NCBI GenBank assembly: GCA_002337005.1
Contig: DDFD01000002.1
Span: 1 to 30,073, forward strand
Length of the DNA: 30,073 nt
Reading direction: 5' to 3'
Source of the DNA: Flavobacteriales bacterium UBA1937
GTDB taxonomy: Bacteria > Bacteroidota > Bacteroidia > Flavobacteriales > Weeksellaceae
The number at the start of each line of letters is the position of its first letter. The first letter of the stretch is position 1. The position numbers and the translations under genes are program-made. A model generated the notes under the pieces. That model was not told the DNA's origin, searched no databases, and saw nothing but the letters and a program-made list of their open reading frames with translations. Shown in pieces: positions 7,400 to 16,500 of the stretch.

Positions 7400-9035
7400 A
7401 TTTTAATAAATTTTTATACGTCAAAATGACTTTTGTACCATGTTCTGTTTTCACAAAAGATAAATTAATTTTTATCAAATTAGAAGTTTGATTAAATAGG
7501 TTGATTTTCTCTTTGGTTAATTTGATTCCTATTCCTTTAAATTCTTTTTGATAATCAAATCCGTTTCCGTTGTCTTCTATTTCGTAAACCAAATTGTCTT
7601 CATTTTTAGAGATTTTCATCTTAATTTTACCGTTTTCCTTTAGTCTAGAAACACCGTGTTTTACAGCGTTTTCAAGAATTGGTTGTGCCAAAAGTGGAAT
7701 AACATCTAAATTATCAACATCTAATTTTTCGTCAATAATCATTTCAAAAATAAAAGGAAATCTCAAATTTTCTAGTGAAATATAATTTTTTAATGCATTG
7801 ATATCTTGACCTAAAGTAATGGTTTCTTTTTGTCCGAAATCTACAATATTTCTCATCAACTTCGCAAAATCACTCAGGTAAATATTGGTTTTTTCTAATT
7901 CACCGTTATTCACCAAACCTTGTATTGAATTTAACGAATTGAAAACAAAATGCGGATTAAGTTGCGTAGAAAGCGATTGCATTTTTAGCCTTTGCCATTC
8001 TATTTTTTTCTTGTTATTTCTAATTTTAATAATATAAATGCTAACTAAAATTAAAACAATTAACAGAGAAATTCCTAAAACTTGTACCCAAAGATCTTGA
8101 TACCAATATTTATCAGTGAAATAATTAAATACAATATATTTTTTGCTTCCTGTATATCTTACCTGCAATTGGTAATCATTCCCTTTTTTGAAATCTTTCA
8201 AGATAATATAATCATCTGCCAAATTCCATTTTCCGTCACCGTTTTTTCCATTGGTAATTAAACGATATTCTAGCATGTTTTTGGAAGTCACATTTTTTCT
8301 ATGACGAAAAAAAAGTATTCTTTTTACATTCTCACCAACTTTAGTTGGATGATTATTAGAAATTGAAAAATAACTGCTAGGCAAATCAGTAAATAAATCT
8401 TTTTGTAAATTTTTACTTCTAAAATTTTGGAGTTGATTAATGAAATTCTCTAAAGATATGTCCGAATTATTATCAAATGAAATAGCCGAAAAAGGCACCT
8501 CATCATCATACTTTTTTGTAAAAGTGTAGTAAACTGCTTCTTTACTGTTCTTTTTTCTTAAATAGAATTTCACAACATCACCATTCTTTAATTTTGTTTT
8601 AAACAAATCATAGAATGTACTTTTAACTGTAGGTAAATTTTTAATTGGTGAAAAAACTTCAGTCTTTTTTTCATTTGAAGCAATTAAACTCCAAGGCACA
8701 ATGATTTGATTATTTTTAACAATTTGAAACTCTAGTTGATTTATATTTTTGAAATTAATTTTAGAATCAAATTCATCAATCCCAGAAAAACCAATATACT
8801 GAGGAAAATTCTCAAAATACCTTATCTCTAAAACCTCTCCGTAAATATTAATCTTATTTTCGAGAAATGGGCTTTCAATTTTATCAGAAACCCTATCTTT
8901 TTCATTTTCTCTCAAGAAAAAATTATTAGAAAACACCACAGATTCTCCTTTGAAATCAAGTAGATAATTATCTCTTTGAGCTAAAATAGATTGAGAAATA
9001 AACAACAAAAACAACGCTAAAACAAACTTTTTCAT
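7392..9035 (-). CDS. LytS-type sensor histidine kinase with a large extracytoplasmic domain, 547 aa
   Basis: Signal peptide (1-19) leads into about 300 extracytoplasmic residues, one membrane span (about 319-337), then a His_kinase domain with phospho-acceptor H362 in LNPHFVFNSLNS and an ATPase domain with N456 (ILENAVKHG) and DNGNGFD (488-494). It would autophosphorylate and pass phosphate to the LytTR protein. The input domain has no motif I recognise; it lacks the multi-span 5TM-LytS sensor and obvious tetratricopeptide or propeller repeats. Starting at 9035 is supported by the signal peptide and a -7 box 24 bp upstream. Confidence 0.9.
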   Translation of the reverse strand: MKKFVLALFLLFISQSILAQRDNYLLDFKGESVVFSNNFFLRENEKDRVSDKIESPFLENKINIYGEVLEIRYFENFPQYIGFSGIDEFDSKINFKNINQLEFQIVKNNQIIVPWSLIASNEKKTEVFSPIKNLPTVKSTFYDLFKTKLKNGDVVKFYLRKKNSKEAVYYTFTKKYDDEVPFSAISFDNNSDISLENFINQLQNFRSKNLQKDLFTDLPSSYFSISNNHPTKVGENVKRILFFRHRKNVTSKNMLEYRLITNGKNGDGKWNLADDYIILKDFKKGNDYQLQVRYTGSKKYIVFNYFTDKYWYQDLWVQVLGISLLIVLILVSIYIIKIRNNKKKIEWQRLKMQSLSTQLNPHFVFNSLNSIQGLVNNGELEKTNIYLSDFAKLMRNIVDFGQKETITLGQDINALKNYISLENLRFPFIFEMIIDEKLDVDNLDVIPLLAQPILENAVKHGVSRLKENGKIKMKISKNEDNLVYEIEDNGNGFDYQKEFKGIGIKLTKEKINLFNQTSNLIKINLSFVKTEHGTKVILTYKNLLKYD

Positions 9036-9058
9036 AAGTAATTAATTTTAATTTGTAG

Positions 9059-9066
9059 CAAATGTA
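9059..9066 (-). promoter_or_regulatory. Promoter -7 element of the kinase/regulator operon
   Basis: TACATTTG on the minus strand, a full match to TAnnTTTG, 23 bp before the kinase ATG. No TTG at the expected -33 distance, so activation may be needed. Confidence 0.5.
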
Positions 9067-9137
9067 TTGTTGTCTTTTTTTCTGTAATTAGAATTTTTGA
9101 ATTTGGAATATTTCATCTTGAATTTTGCAATAAAAAC

Positions 9138-9161
9138 AAAGGAAAGCATGTGCCTTCCTTT
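9138..9161 (-). terminator. Terminator of the M28 peptidase gene
   Basis: In minus-strand sense AAAGGAA-G-GC, loop ACAT, GC-T-TTCCTTT, followed by GTTTTTATT. It lies just after the peptidase stop. Confidence 0.65.
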
Positions 9162-9167
9162 TATAAT

Positions 9168-10181
9168 TTATTTTTTATCAACCACTATTCTGTCTTTTCG
9201 GTTTGCCAATTCCCAAGCAGTAGCAAATACCAATTGTGTTCTTTTTTGCAATAAAGGAAAATCTATTTTATCTACATCATCCGTAGGCTGGTGATAATCT
9301 GCGTGAATTCCGTCAAAGAAAAACGCAACCGGAACACCGTGTTTTGCAAAGTTGTAATGATCACTTCTATAATACAAACGTTGAGGATCTTTCGGGTCAT
9401 CATATTTATAATTGAGCTCTAGGTTGTGTGTAATTTTGTTAGCAGCTTCATTGATGACTTTTAACTCAGAAGACAACATTTCTGAACCAATAACATACAC
9501 ATAATTCTTGCCTTCGTTCTCTTTATCACTTCTGCCAATCATATCGATGTTTAGGTCAACTACCGTATTTTTCATATCAAACACAGGATTTTCCGAATAA
9601 TATTTAGAGCCCAATAAACCGTGTTCTTCACCTGTAACGTGTAGAAATAAGATAGAGCGTTTCGGACCTTTCCCTTCTTTTTTGGCTTGTTGGAAAGCTT
9701 CGGCAATTTCCATTACAGCTACCGTTCCGCTACCATCATCATCTGCACCATTATAGACTACTCCATCTTTGGTTCCTACGTGGTCGTAATGAGCAGAAAC
9801 CACGATAATTTCTTCTGGTTTCTCTGTACCTTCTATAAATGCTAAAATATTTTCGGATTCTGGTAATTCTTTTCCTCTGCTTTTTAGAGCTTCTTTTGGT
9901 ACAGTTTGGTAATAGCTTCCTAATGCTTTAGGATAAGAAACACCTATATTTTTATAGAAGTTTATCATATATTTTCCCGCCTTTTTTTGTCCTTCAGAAC
10001 CAGTATCTCTACCTTGCATTTCGTCTGAAGCAATTACGCTAAGGTTTTTCTTTAATTCTTCTGCTTTAATAGATGCATAAGCGTTTTTAAAAGCTTTGCC
10101 TTCATAAGAAAGGTTATTAGAAGCGCAACTATACAAAACCATAGAAGCTACTAATGGAACAAAAATTCTTGTTAATTTCAT
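9168..10181 (-). CDS. M28-family zinc aminopeptidase, predicted lipoprotein, 337 aa
   Basis: A lipoprotein signal ends in the lipobox LYSC (C19), so the enzyme is anchored to a membrane and faces the periplasm or outside. The M28 metallopeptidase core has the co-catalytic zinc ligands in order: H131 (SAHYDHVG), D147 (GADDDGSG), E186 with catalytic E185 (TGEEHGLLGS), D213 (NIDMIGR) and H297 (ADYHQPTDD). It would remove N-terminal residues from peptides. The full set of ligands is present and length is normal for single-domain members. It is transcribed alone, divergently from the aminotransferase gene 47 bp away. Confidence 0.92.
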   Translation of the reverse strand: MKLTRIFVPLVASMVLYSCASNNLSYEGKAFKNAYASIKAEELKKNLSVIASDEMQGRDTGSEGQKKAGKYMINFYKNIGVSYPKALGSYYQTVPKEALKSRGKELPESENILAFIEGTEKPEEIIVVSAHYDHVGTKDGVVYNGADDDGSGTVAVMEIAEAFQQAKKEGKGPKRSILFLHVTGEEHGLLGSKYYSENPVFDMKNTVVDLNIDMIGRSDKENEGKNYVYVIGSEMLSSELKVINEAANKITHNLELNYKYDDPKDPQRLYYRSDHYNFAKHGVPVAFFFDGIHADYHQPTDDVDKIDFPLLQKRTQLVFATAWELANRKDRIVVDKK

Positions 10182-10204
10182 TTTTTCACAATTTTTAATA
10201 GGGT

Positions 10205-10220
10205 AAAAATACTATTTTTG
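10205..10220. promoter_or_regulatory. Back-to-back -7 elements of two divergent genes
   Basis: The plus strand has TATTTTTG (10213-10220) for the aminotransferase, and the minus strand has TATTTTTA (10212-10205, one mismatch) for the peptidase. The two abut and form an A/T palindrome. The first ATG of the aminotransferase is only 8 bp after its -7 box, so its mRNA is leaderless or nearly so. Confidence 0.45.
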
Positions 10221-10228
10221 AACAAACA

Positions 10229-11371
10229 ATGAAAATGAAACTCCCGAAAAAACATCACGGTGCCGAAACGACCATCTTTGCAAAAATGACGGCTCTTGCC
10301 TTACAAGAAAATGCAGCCAATCTTTCGCAGGGATTTCCTGATGATGAAATACACCTCAACCTGAAAAAATTATTAGCAGAAGCTACAGCAAACAATTATA
10401 ACCAATACGCTCCTATGAACGGATTGCCAATGTTGGTAGAAACTTTAATTGATTTTAATCAAAAAAGAAATATCTCTGTTTCTAAAGATGAATTGACCGT
10501 TATTCCTGGTGCTACGTACGGAATCTACACTGCTATTGCTTCTATTATAGAATACGGTGATGAAGTTATTGCGCTAGAACCTAGCTATGACAGTTACGTT
10601 CCTGCTATAGAAACCAATGGTGGAAAGCCTGTTTTTGTGAGTCTTAATGAACAGTTCGAGGCAGATTTTGAAGCAATCAAAAAAGCAATTACAGAAAAAA
10701 CGAAGGCTATTATCATTAATTCTCCTCATAATCCTACCGGAAAAATCTGGAAAAAAGAAGATTTCGAACAACTCTATCAAATTATTAAAGACACAGAAAT
10801 TATGGTGATTTCTGATGAAGTGTATGATTTAATCACTTTTGATGAAAATAAATTTTATAGCATTTGTCATCACCCTGAATTGAAAAACCGAAGTTTTGCC
10901 ATTTTTTCTTTTGGAAAGATGTTTCACATTACAGGCTGGAAAGTTGGGTATATTCTTGCGCCTGAAGAACTGACCAAAGCTTTTAGAAATGTACATCAAT
11001 ATTTGTGTTTTAGTGTCAATACGCCTGCACAATATGCTTTGGCTAAACATTTAGAACATTTTGAGGTGAATGCCAATGCACTATATCTCCAACAAAAACG
11101 TGATTTTTTCTTATCTGAGATGAAAGATTTGCCTTTTAATTTCACCGAAAAAACAGAAGGAAGTTATTTCCAATTGGCGAAATACAACCAGATTTCGGAT
11201 TTGGGAGATCTAGAATTTAGCATTTGGTTAACCAAAGAATGTAAAGTAGCGACCATTCCTTTGAGTGCATTCTATCAAGACCAAAGAAATACGAGTTTTG
11301 TGAGGTTTTGTTTTGCTAAAAAAGAAGAAACTGTGCTAAAAGCTGTAGAGAATTTAAAAAGATTTTTGTAA
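10229..11371 (+). CDS. PLP-dependent aminotransferase, class I/II, methionine-aminotransferase-like, 380 aa
   Basis: A cytosolic transaminase of fold type I. Visible features are the substrate-binding N-terminus (NLSQGFPDDEIHLN), the cofactor site (PGATYGIYTA), NSPHNPTGKIW (N168), ISDEVYDLI (D196, Y199) and the Schiff-base lysine K230 in SFGKMFHITGWKVGY. The overall pattern fits the YbdL/kynurenine-aminotransferase group, which in bacteria acts mainly on methionine and aromatic keto acids; exact substrate is inferred. Either the ATG at 10229 or the one at 10235 could start it. The secreted-protein gene begins 32 bp after its stop and may share its transcript. Confidence 0.88.
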   Translation: MKMKLPKKHHGAETTIFAKMTALALQENAANLSQGFPDDEIHLNLKKLLAEATANNYNQYAPMNGLPMLVETLIDFNQKRNISVSKDELTVIPGATYGIYTAIASIIEYGDEVIALEPSYDSYVPAIETNGGKPVFVSLNEQFEADFEAIKKAITEKTKAIIINSPHNPTGKIWKKEDFEQLYQIIKDTEIMVISDEVYDLITFDENKFYSICHHPELKNRSFAIFSFGKMFHITGWKVGYILAPEELTKAFRNVHQYLCFSVNTPAQYALAKHLEHFEVNANALYLQQKRDFFLSEMKDLPFNFTEKTEGSYFQLAKYNQISDLGDLEFSIWLTKECKVATIPLSAFYQDQRNTSFVRFCFAKKEETVLKAVENLKRFL

Positions 11372-11403
11372 CATTGTTCCTTCAAATATTATTTTGGCTT
11401 CCA

Positions 11404-11784
11404 ATGAAAAATATCATCTCTTTTTTACTGTTTTTTTGCTTCATTACTTCTATTGAGGCTCAACAAAACAAATATTCTTCTTTAGGAAAAGATGACCGCG
11501 GAAATAGTGTTTCTTATCAAATAGACAAAACACTTCCTAATGAATTTTATTTTTGGCTAAAAGTAGAATATAAAAAAGAAAACGACCTAGATATTTCTAA
11601 AACCGAATTCTATATTCACGCCAAATGTGATAACAAAACCACAGGAGTTTTAAAATACAAAAATGATTGGAGAAAAGATGATAAGAACGACCAATTCTAC
11701 GAATCCCCGAAAAATCTGGTAGAATATGCTCCTACTTTAGAAGACAATAAAATCTATCCTTTGTTTAAAAAATATTGTAATTAG
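11404..11784 (+). CDS. Secreted protein of unknown function, 126 aa
   Basis: MKNIISFLLFFCFITSIEAQ is a signal peptide, which is why this ATG is chosen over the in-frame one at 11374. The mature part has a conserved-looking strand pattern (FYFWLKVEYKK, KTEFYIHAKCDNKTTGVLKY) and ends in a cysteine segment (LFKKYCN). The two cysteines could form a disulfide. The arrangement W-K ... CDNKT ... YP ... C is reminiscent of the surface-adhesin-E-like secreted domain, but the match is by eye and weak. Function unknown. Confidence 0.65.
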   Translation: MKNIISFLLFFCFITSIEAQQNKYSSLGKDDRGNSVSYQIDKTLPNEFYFWLKVEYKKENDLDISKTEFYIHAKCDNKTTGVLKYKNDWRKDDKNDQFYESPKNLVEYAPTLEDNKIYPLFKKYCN

Positions 11785-11820
11785 TTTAATTGTTTATTTC
11801 TAAACATCCCTTAGTAAAGC

Positions 11821-12099
11821 CTATAATTTATCTAATTTAAAATAACCGTTGTAGATTTTATCTTCTGAAACATAGTCTGTTTTGGTAATTTTTAAACTGA
11901 ATTTTTCTTTTTGAGAAAGCGGTAAAATATCTTCTACGGCAAAAGCATCATCTACATCTAGAGCATATTTATCATCAATATGGCTAGAAGCACCGTTTGG
12001 TTGATTGTAATCTTTATAAAAAGCAGAAGATTTTACTTTTCGAGTAGCTTCAGAAAGTGATTTTTCTACCACCAAAACTTGCTGATGATATTCCTGCAA
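11821..12099 (-). pseudogene. Remnant or TTG-start ORF of unknown family, 92 codons
   Basis: The frame opens with TTG, lacks any ATG or signal peptide, and is preceded in frame by TAA five codons upstream. The translation (FYKDYNQPNGASSHIDDKYA, then FAVEDILPLSQKEKFSLKIT) is protein-like and soluble and ends KLDKL. It reads like the C-terminal end of a longer protein whose front has been lost, although a genuine TTG start cannot be excluded. An overlapping frame with ATG ends after 12 codons. I do not recognise the family. Confidence 0.4.
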
Positions 12100-12148
12100 A
12101 ACATATAATTATTTAGAGTTTCTCTTATTTTCCACCAAATAGGAATAT

Positions 12149-12670
12149 TTACTTTTTTAATTTATTGGTTAATTTCTCAGTTTCATTGTATGGCATCATA
12201 CTATTATATTCTAATTGCCCTGTTGATATTTTTTCAGAAATCATAGGCATTGTAATAATTTTTTTATCAATAATTAATGCAATACCATTACCAATATTAT
12301 TAGATGTGATTTTCCTTAATTTTTCAACTCCTTTATCTTTAAATTTAAAAATAACTGTAGGGTAATTTTTTCCATTATCTTTTAGAATTATATCTTTAAT
12401 ATCTAATGAAGAAAGAAAGGGCAAATCATCCATTTTCAAAGAATTTTGATTGTTATGTGTTTTTTGTTCAACTACTAAGTAAAAGCCATTCTCTTTTTCA
12501 TATTTATTATCTATAAATTTTCTAAGATAACTTAACATATAATTTTGTAACTCCTTTTCTTCTTGAGTCTCTATTTTTCCATCTATTGCAACATCAACTA
12601 CATCTGTTCTATTTTGGGAAAATAATAGATACGAAGATGTAATTCCTAAAATTATTGCTATTTTTCTCAT
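12149..12670 (-). CDS. Secreted protein with a SecD P1-head-like domain, 173 aa
   Basis: Starting at 12670 gives a signal peptide (MRKIAIILGITSSYLLFSQ); the longer frame from 12733 adds 21 residues without one. Residues about 103-172 follow the SecD periplasmic head pattern: YPTVIFKFKDKGVEKLRK, then ITSNNIGNGIALIIDKKII, then TMPMISEKISTGQL. In SecD the equivalent reads P.V.F.F...G...F..LT..N.G..+A+.+D.K+.S.P.I...I..G. The rest of SecD, including all membrane spans, is missing, so this is not a translocase subunit. Stand-alone copies of this head domain as secreted proteins occur in Flavobacteriia as far as I recall; role unknown. Confidence 0.65.
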   Translation of the reverse strand: MRKIAIILGITSSYLLFSQNRTDVVDVAIDGKIETQEEKELQNYMLSYLRKFIDNKYEKENGFYLVVEQKTHNNQNSLKMDDLPFLSSLDIKDIILKDNGKNYPTVIFKFKDKGVEKLRKITSNNIGNGIALIIDKKIITMPMISEKISTGQLEYNSMMPYNETEKLTNKLKK

Positions 12671-12844
12671 ATAATTGTGGTTAAATATTAAAAAATCATA
12701 AAAAGAATTGCTAAAACTTATCATCATCTGCAAGTAATGTATATTCTAAGTTCCCCTTCATTAGTTTAACAAATATAAAAAATATAGCTGAAAGTAAAAT
12801 ACGGAAATTCGTAATAATATTAAAAAACTGATGAAAATCAACAA

Positions 12845-12889
12845 ACCCTTTCTGCGTTACCATTGTTGTGGATAAAACGCAAAAAGGGT
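12845..12889. repeat. Long imperfect hairpin in an intergenic region
   Basis: ACCCTTT-c-TGCGTT (12845-12858) pairs with AACGCA-a-AAAGGGT (12876-12889), a 13-bp stem with one mismatch and a 17-base loop. Neither strand has a proper T-tract after it, so it is a poor terminator. It lies between the SecD-head-like gene and the end of the efflux operon. Confidence 0.5.
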
Positions 12890-12896
12890 AAATAAA

Positions 12897-12928
12897 AAAG
12901 CTGCAAAAAATCTAATTCTCACAGCCTT
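12897..12928 (-). terminator. Terminator of the efflux operon
   Basis: Minus-strand sense AAGGCTG ... CAGCTTT (one G-U pair) with an inner AGAA/TTTT helix, followed by TTTATTTACC. It lies 16 bp after the DUF2892 stop and ends the five-gene transcript. Confidence 0.6.
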
Positions 12929-12943
12929 AAAAAACACAAATGA

Positions 12944-13129
12944 TTATTCTTCGATTCCGAATTTTTTTAGAATTTTTTCTAGCAAACACCAGTTGGTAAA
13001 TGCCGATTGAAACAGATTAAGACCTACAAAACCTGTGAGGTAAAACCAGTTTTCGCTTACTTTTAATCCTAAAAATAGGCTCAAAAGAATCATAAAACCT
13101 GCTACTGCGTGTATAATTCTTGTCTTCAT
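12944..13129 (-). CDS. DUF2892 (YgaP-type) inner-membrane protein, 61 aa
   Basis: The protein MKTRIIHAVAGFMILLSLF... has two membrane segments (about 5-21 and 26-44) and the family's C-terminal LNLFQSAFTNWCLLEKILKKFG with a conserved cysteine. DUF2892 is the membrane part of YgaP, where it is fused to a rhodanese domain. It is the last gene of the efflux operon, 2 bp after the PII-like gene, so the two are probably translated together. A rhodanese gene lies just upstream of the same operon, mirroring the YgaP pairing. The longer frame from 13219 overlaps the PII-like gene and is rejected. Confidence 0.85.
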   Translation of the reverse strand: MKTRIIHAVAGFMILLSLFLGLKVSENWFYLTGFVGLNLFQSAFTNWCLLEKILKKFGIEE

Positions 13130-13131
13130 AT

Positions 13132-13437
13132 TTAGATTGATTTTTCTATATTTAAGGTTACTACATGTACTTTGGATTGAAACTCTTGTTTGGCATTGAA
13201 ATTTTTTACTTTTTCGCAAACCTCATCCATTTTTTCATCTGCTACAAATGCCATAAACATCAGAGAGTTGCTCTCTGTAACATCTGAAGCAAACCAATTG
13301 TCTGCAAACGCTTCTTTGCCTTCAGCTTTGTAACCTTTCACAGCGGTGTAAGAGAATACGCTGACTCCTGAATGTACCAAAAGATCTTTTACATTTTTCT
13401 CAAATTCTTTGATGGTGGTAATTAATAGTAATTTCAT
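13132..13437 (-). CDS. PII-like regulatory protein of the efflux operon, 101 aa
   Basis: MKLLLITTIKEFEKNVKDLLVHSGVSVFSY has the beta-alpha-beta start of the PII fold, and the C-terminal part (SNSLMFMAFVADEKMDEVCEKVKNF, KVHVVTLNIEKSI) gives the second repeat. Length is close to a PII monomer, which works as a trimer. The T-loop region (KGYKAEGKEAFADNWFASDV) lacks the canonical uridylylated tyrosine context of GlnB. PII-like proteins (DUF3240 and relatives) are known beside RND efflux genes. It likely senses a small ligand and acts on the pump or DUF2892 protein; this is inference. Start chosen at 13437, the ATG directly before the conserved beta strand. Confidence 0.7.
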   Translation of the reverse strand: MKLLLITTIKEFEKNVKDLLVHSGVSVFSYTAVKGYKAEGKEAFADNWFASDVTESNSLMFMAFVADEKMDEVCEKVKNFNAKQEFQSKVHVVTLNIEKSI

Positions 13438-13467
13438 AATATTGGGTGTTTGGTGATGGATATTAAA

Positions 13468-13545
13468 AGTTATGAGTTGGTAGTTCATGTTTTGTTTAGG
13501 ATATTTTTTTTCTAAATTTCAACTTTAGGTCGCCAACTCATTACT
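13468..13545 (-). repeat. Long-range inverted repeat between RND and PII genes
   Basis: AGT-T-ATGAGTTGG (13468-13480) pairs with CCAACTCAT-T-ACT (13533-13545): 12 of 13 bp, enclosing 52 bases. It begins 3 bases after the RND stop codon. In the mRNA it could protect the 3' end of the upstream cistron or partly terminate, lowering PII/DUF2892 expression. Function is inferred from position only. Confidence 0.45.
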
Positions 13546-13548
13546 GTT

Positions 13549-16500
13549 TTATTCTTCAGCTGTGGTATCATTAAATTCAATAGCTCTTTCAGAGTGAATT
13601 TTTTCCCATTTTTTCTTTTCAGACATATAGTAAATTAATGGTACTACAATTAAGGTCAAAAGTGTAGAAACAATAGCTCCGAACACCAATGAAATTGCTA
13701 ATCCCTGAAAAATAGGGTCAAATAAAATAATAATGGCACCTATTACTACTGCACCTGTAGTTAATAAAATAGGTGTGGTTCTTACTGCTCCTGCATCTAT
13801 AATCGCTTGTTTTATTGGGATACCTTCGTTTAATCTGATTTCTATAAAATCTATCAACAACACTGAATTTCTTACCATTACACCTGCTAAAGCAATCATC
13901 CCGATGAAAGAAGTCGCAGTAAAAAATGCGCCTAACAACCAATGTCCCAAAACAATACCTACCAAAGAAAGCGGTATAGCTACCATCATTACCATTGGTG
14001 TTTTAAAATTCTGAAACCAACCTACAATCAACATATAAATAATGATAATTACCACCGCAAAAGCAGCTCCTAAATCACGAAAAACTTCTAAGGTAATTTG
14101 CCATTCTCCATCCCATTTTACGGTAAAATCGCTTTCGTCATCAGGTTGTTTCATATAGAGTTCATTCAGTTTGTAACCTGTAGGTAATTTGATATTTTTG
14201 AGTTTGTCTTCCATTCCTAAAATGGCATACGCTGGACTTTCTAAACCGCCTGCCATATCTGCTAAAACATAAGCTACCCTTTTTTGGTCTTTTCTATAAA
14301 TAGTTTTTGCTAAAGAATCTTTTTCTACTTTTACCAAATCTGCAACAGGAACCATATTTCCTTGTTGCCCTTTCACTTTCAGACTGGTAATATCTTGAAG
14401 GCTGGTTTTATCAGCATCGCTTAATTTCATCACAATATTTACTGGCTGGTTCGATTTTTCGTCATAGAGATAAGAAACAGGATGTTCGCCCAAAAGATAA
14501 GTTACATTTCCAATAATTTGTGCTGGCGCTATCCCATTTAACATACTTTTTTCTTTATCAGCCACCAATTTGAATTCGGTTTGAGGCGCTTCTGCCATCC
14601 AATCTACATCTACTACATCATCAGTATTTTGAAGTATTTTTTGTACTTGGTCTGCCACTTTTAATTGATCTTCGTAATTAGGGCCGTAAATTTCTGCAAC
14701 AATGGTAGACAAAACTGGTGGACCAGGTGGAACTTCCACAATCTTAATATTCGCGCCATATTTTTTTCCAATTTTTTGAATTTCGGGTCTTATTTTTTTG
14801 GCTACATCATGGCTTTGTTCGCTGCGGTCTTCTTTGTGTAATAAATTCACCTGAATATCTGCCATATTGCTACCTCCTCTCAAATCGTAATGTCTTACCA
14901 ATCCATTGAAAGTAATAGGTGCTGAAGAACCTACATATGATTGATAGTTCACCATTTCAGGGACAGTTTTCAGATATTGCGCCACTTCTTTGGCTACAGC
15001 ATTGGTTCTTTCTAAAGTAGTTCCTTCAGGCATATCTATTACTACTTGCACTTCATTTTTATTGTCAAAAGGAAGCATTTTTACAGCAACCCATTTTGTA
15101 AAAAATGCCATTACCGAAATCATCAATAAAATAACGGTAATTCCCAGCATTGTCCACCTTCTTTTGCTATTATCTAAAAGAGGTTGTTCTATTTTTTTGT
15201 AGAATTTATAAATCCAACCAGTCTCTAAACCTTGTTCGTCTTTATGTTCTTGTTCGTCTTTTACTTTTAATAAATGGAAGCCTAAATACGGTGTAATCGT
15301 TAATGCTACAAAAAGTGAAAGCATCATTGCAATGGAAGCTCCAATCGGCATTGGCGACATATAAGGCCCCATCATTCCAGAAACGAAAGCCATTGGTAAA
15401 ATTGCTGCAATTACGGTAAACGTTGCTAAAATAGTTGGATTTCCTACTTCATTAATCGCGAAAATAGCCGCTTGTTTGAAAGGCAATTTCTTCATATGGA
15501 AATGCCTGTGCATATTTTCTGCAATAATAATGCTATCATCTACTACAATTCCCACTACAAAAACAAGGGCAAAAAGCGTAATTCTGTTCAGCGTATAGCC
15601 CAACATATAATAACTGAATAAAGTTAAGGCAAACGTTAAAGGTACTGAGAAGAATACGACAAGACCACCTCTCCAGCCCATTGCAAGCATTACCAAAACC
15701 GTAACCGCCAAAATAGCAACACCTAAGTGCATCAATAATTCTGATACTTTATGAGAAGCTGTTTCACCGTAATTTCTGGTAACTTCTACGTGTACATCAT
15801 TTGGAATAATTGTTTTTTTGAGTTGTTCTACTTTTTCTAAAATTTGTTCAGAAATTTTCATCGCATCTGCTCCTTTTACTTTAGAAATGGAAATGGTAGA
15901 AGCAGGATATTCGTCTTTAAATTTCTTAGCATTTTCAACATTATTGGCATATCCGAAGCTTACGTAATTGCTTGGCGATGAAGCACCATCTTCTACTTTG
16001 GCTATTTGTTTCAGATAAACGGGCATATTCTGTGAAGTTCCTACCACTAGATTTTCTACATCTTCTTGCGAAGCCAAAAACTGACCTGTGGTTAAAAGAA
16101 ATTCTTGATCATTACTGCTGAAACTTCCAGATTGAGAACTCCCATTATTGGCTTGTATCATCTGCATTACACCTATAGCATCTACATTGCTTTCCGCCAT
16201 TTTATCTTTATCTAAAATCACTTTGAGCTGTCTTGCTCTACCTCCAATAACACTGGTTAAAGAAACATCTTTAATTTTTTTAATTTCTGAAGTTACTTCT
16301 TCTGAAATCTGGCGAATTTGGTAATCGTCATATTTTTCGCTCCAAAGAGTAAGACCTAGCATTGGTACATCATCTATAGAACGGGTTTTCACCATAGGTT
16401 CATAAACACCTTTTGGAAAGATGTCTTTGTTTTTCATTAATTCATCATATAACTTTACATAAGAACGTTCGGTGTCTTGACCTACATAAAACTGTACAAT

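Noticed and set aside
13129..13219. Longer start for the DUF2892 protein
   Set aside because: It would overlap the PII-like coding region in another frame; the ATG at 13129 starts exactly at the family N-terminus.
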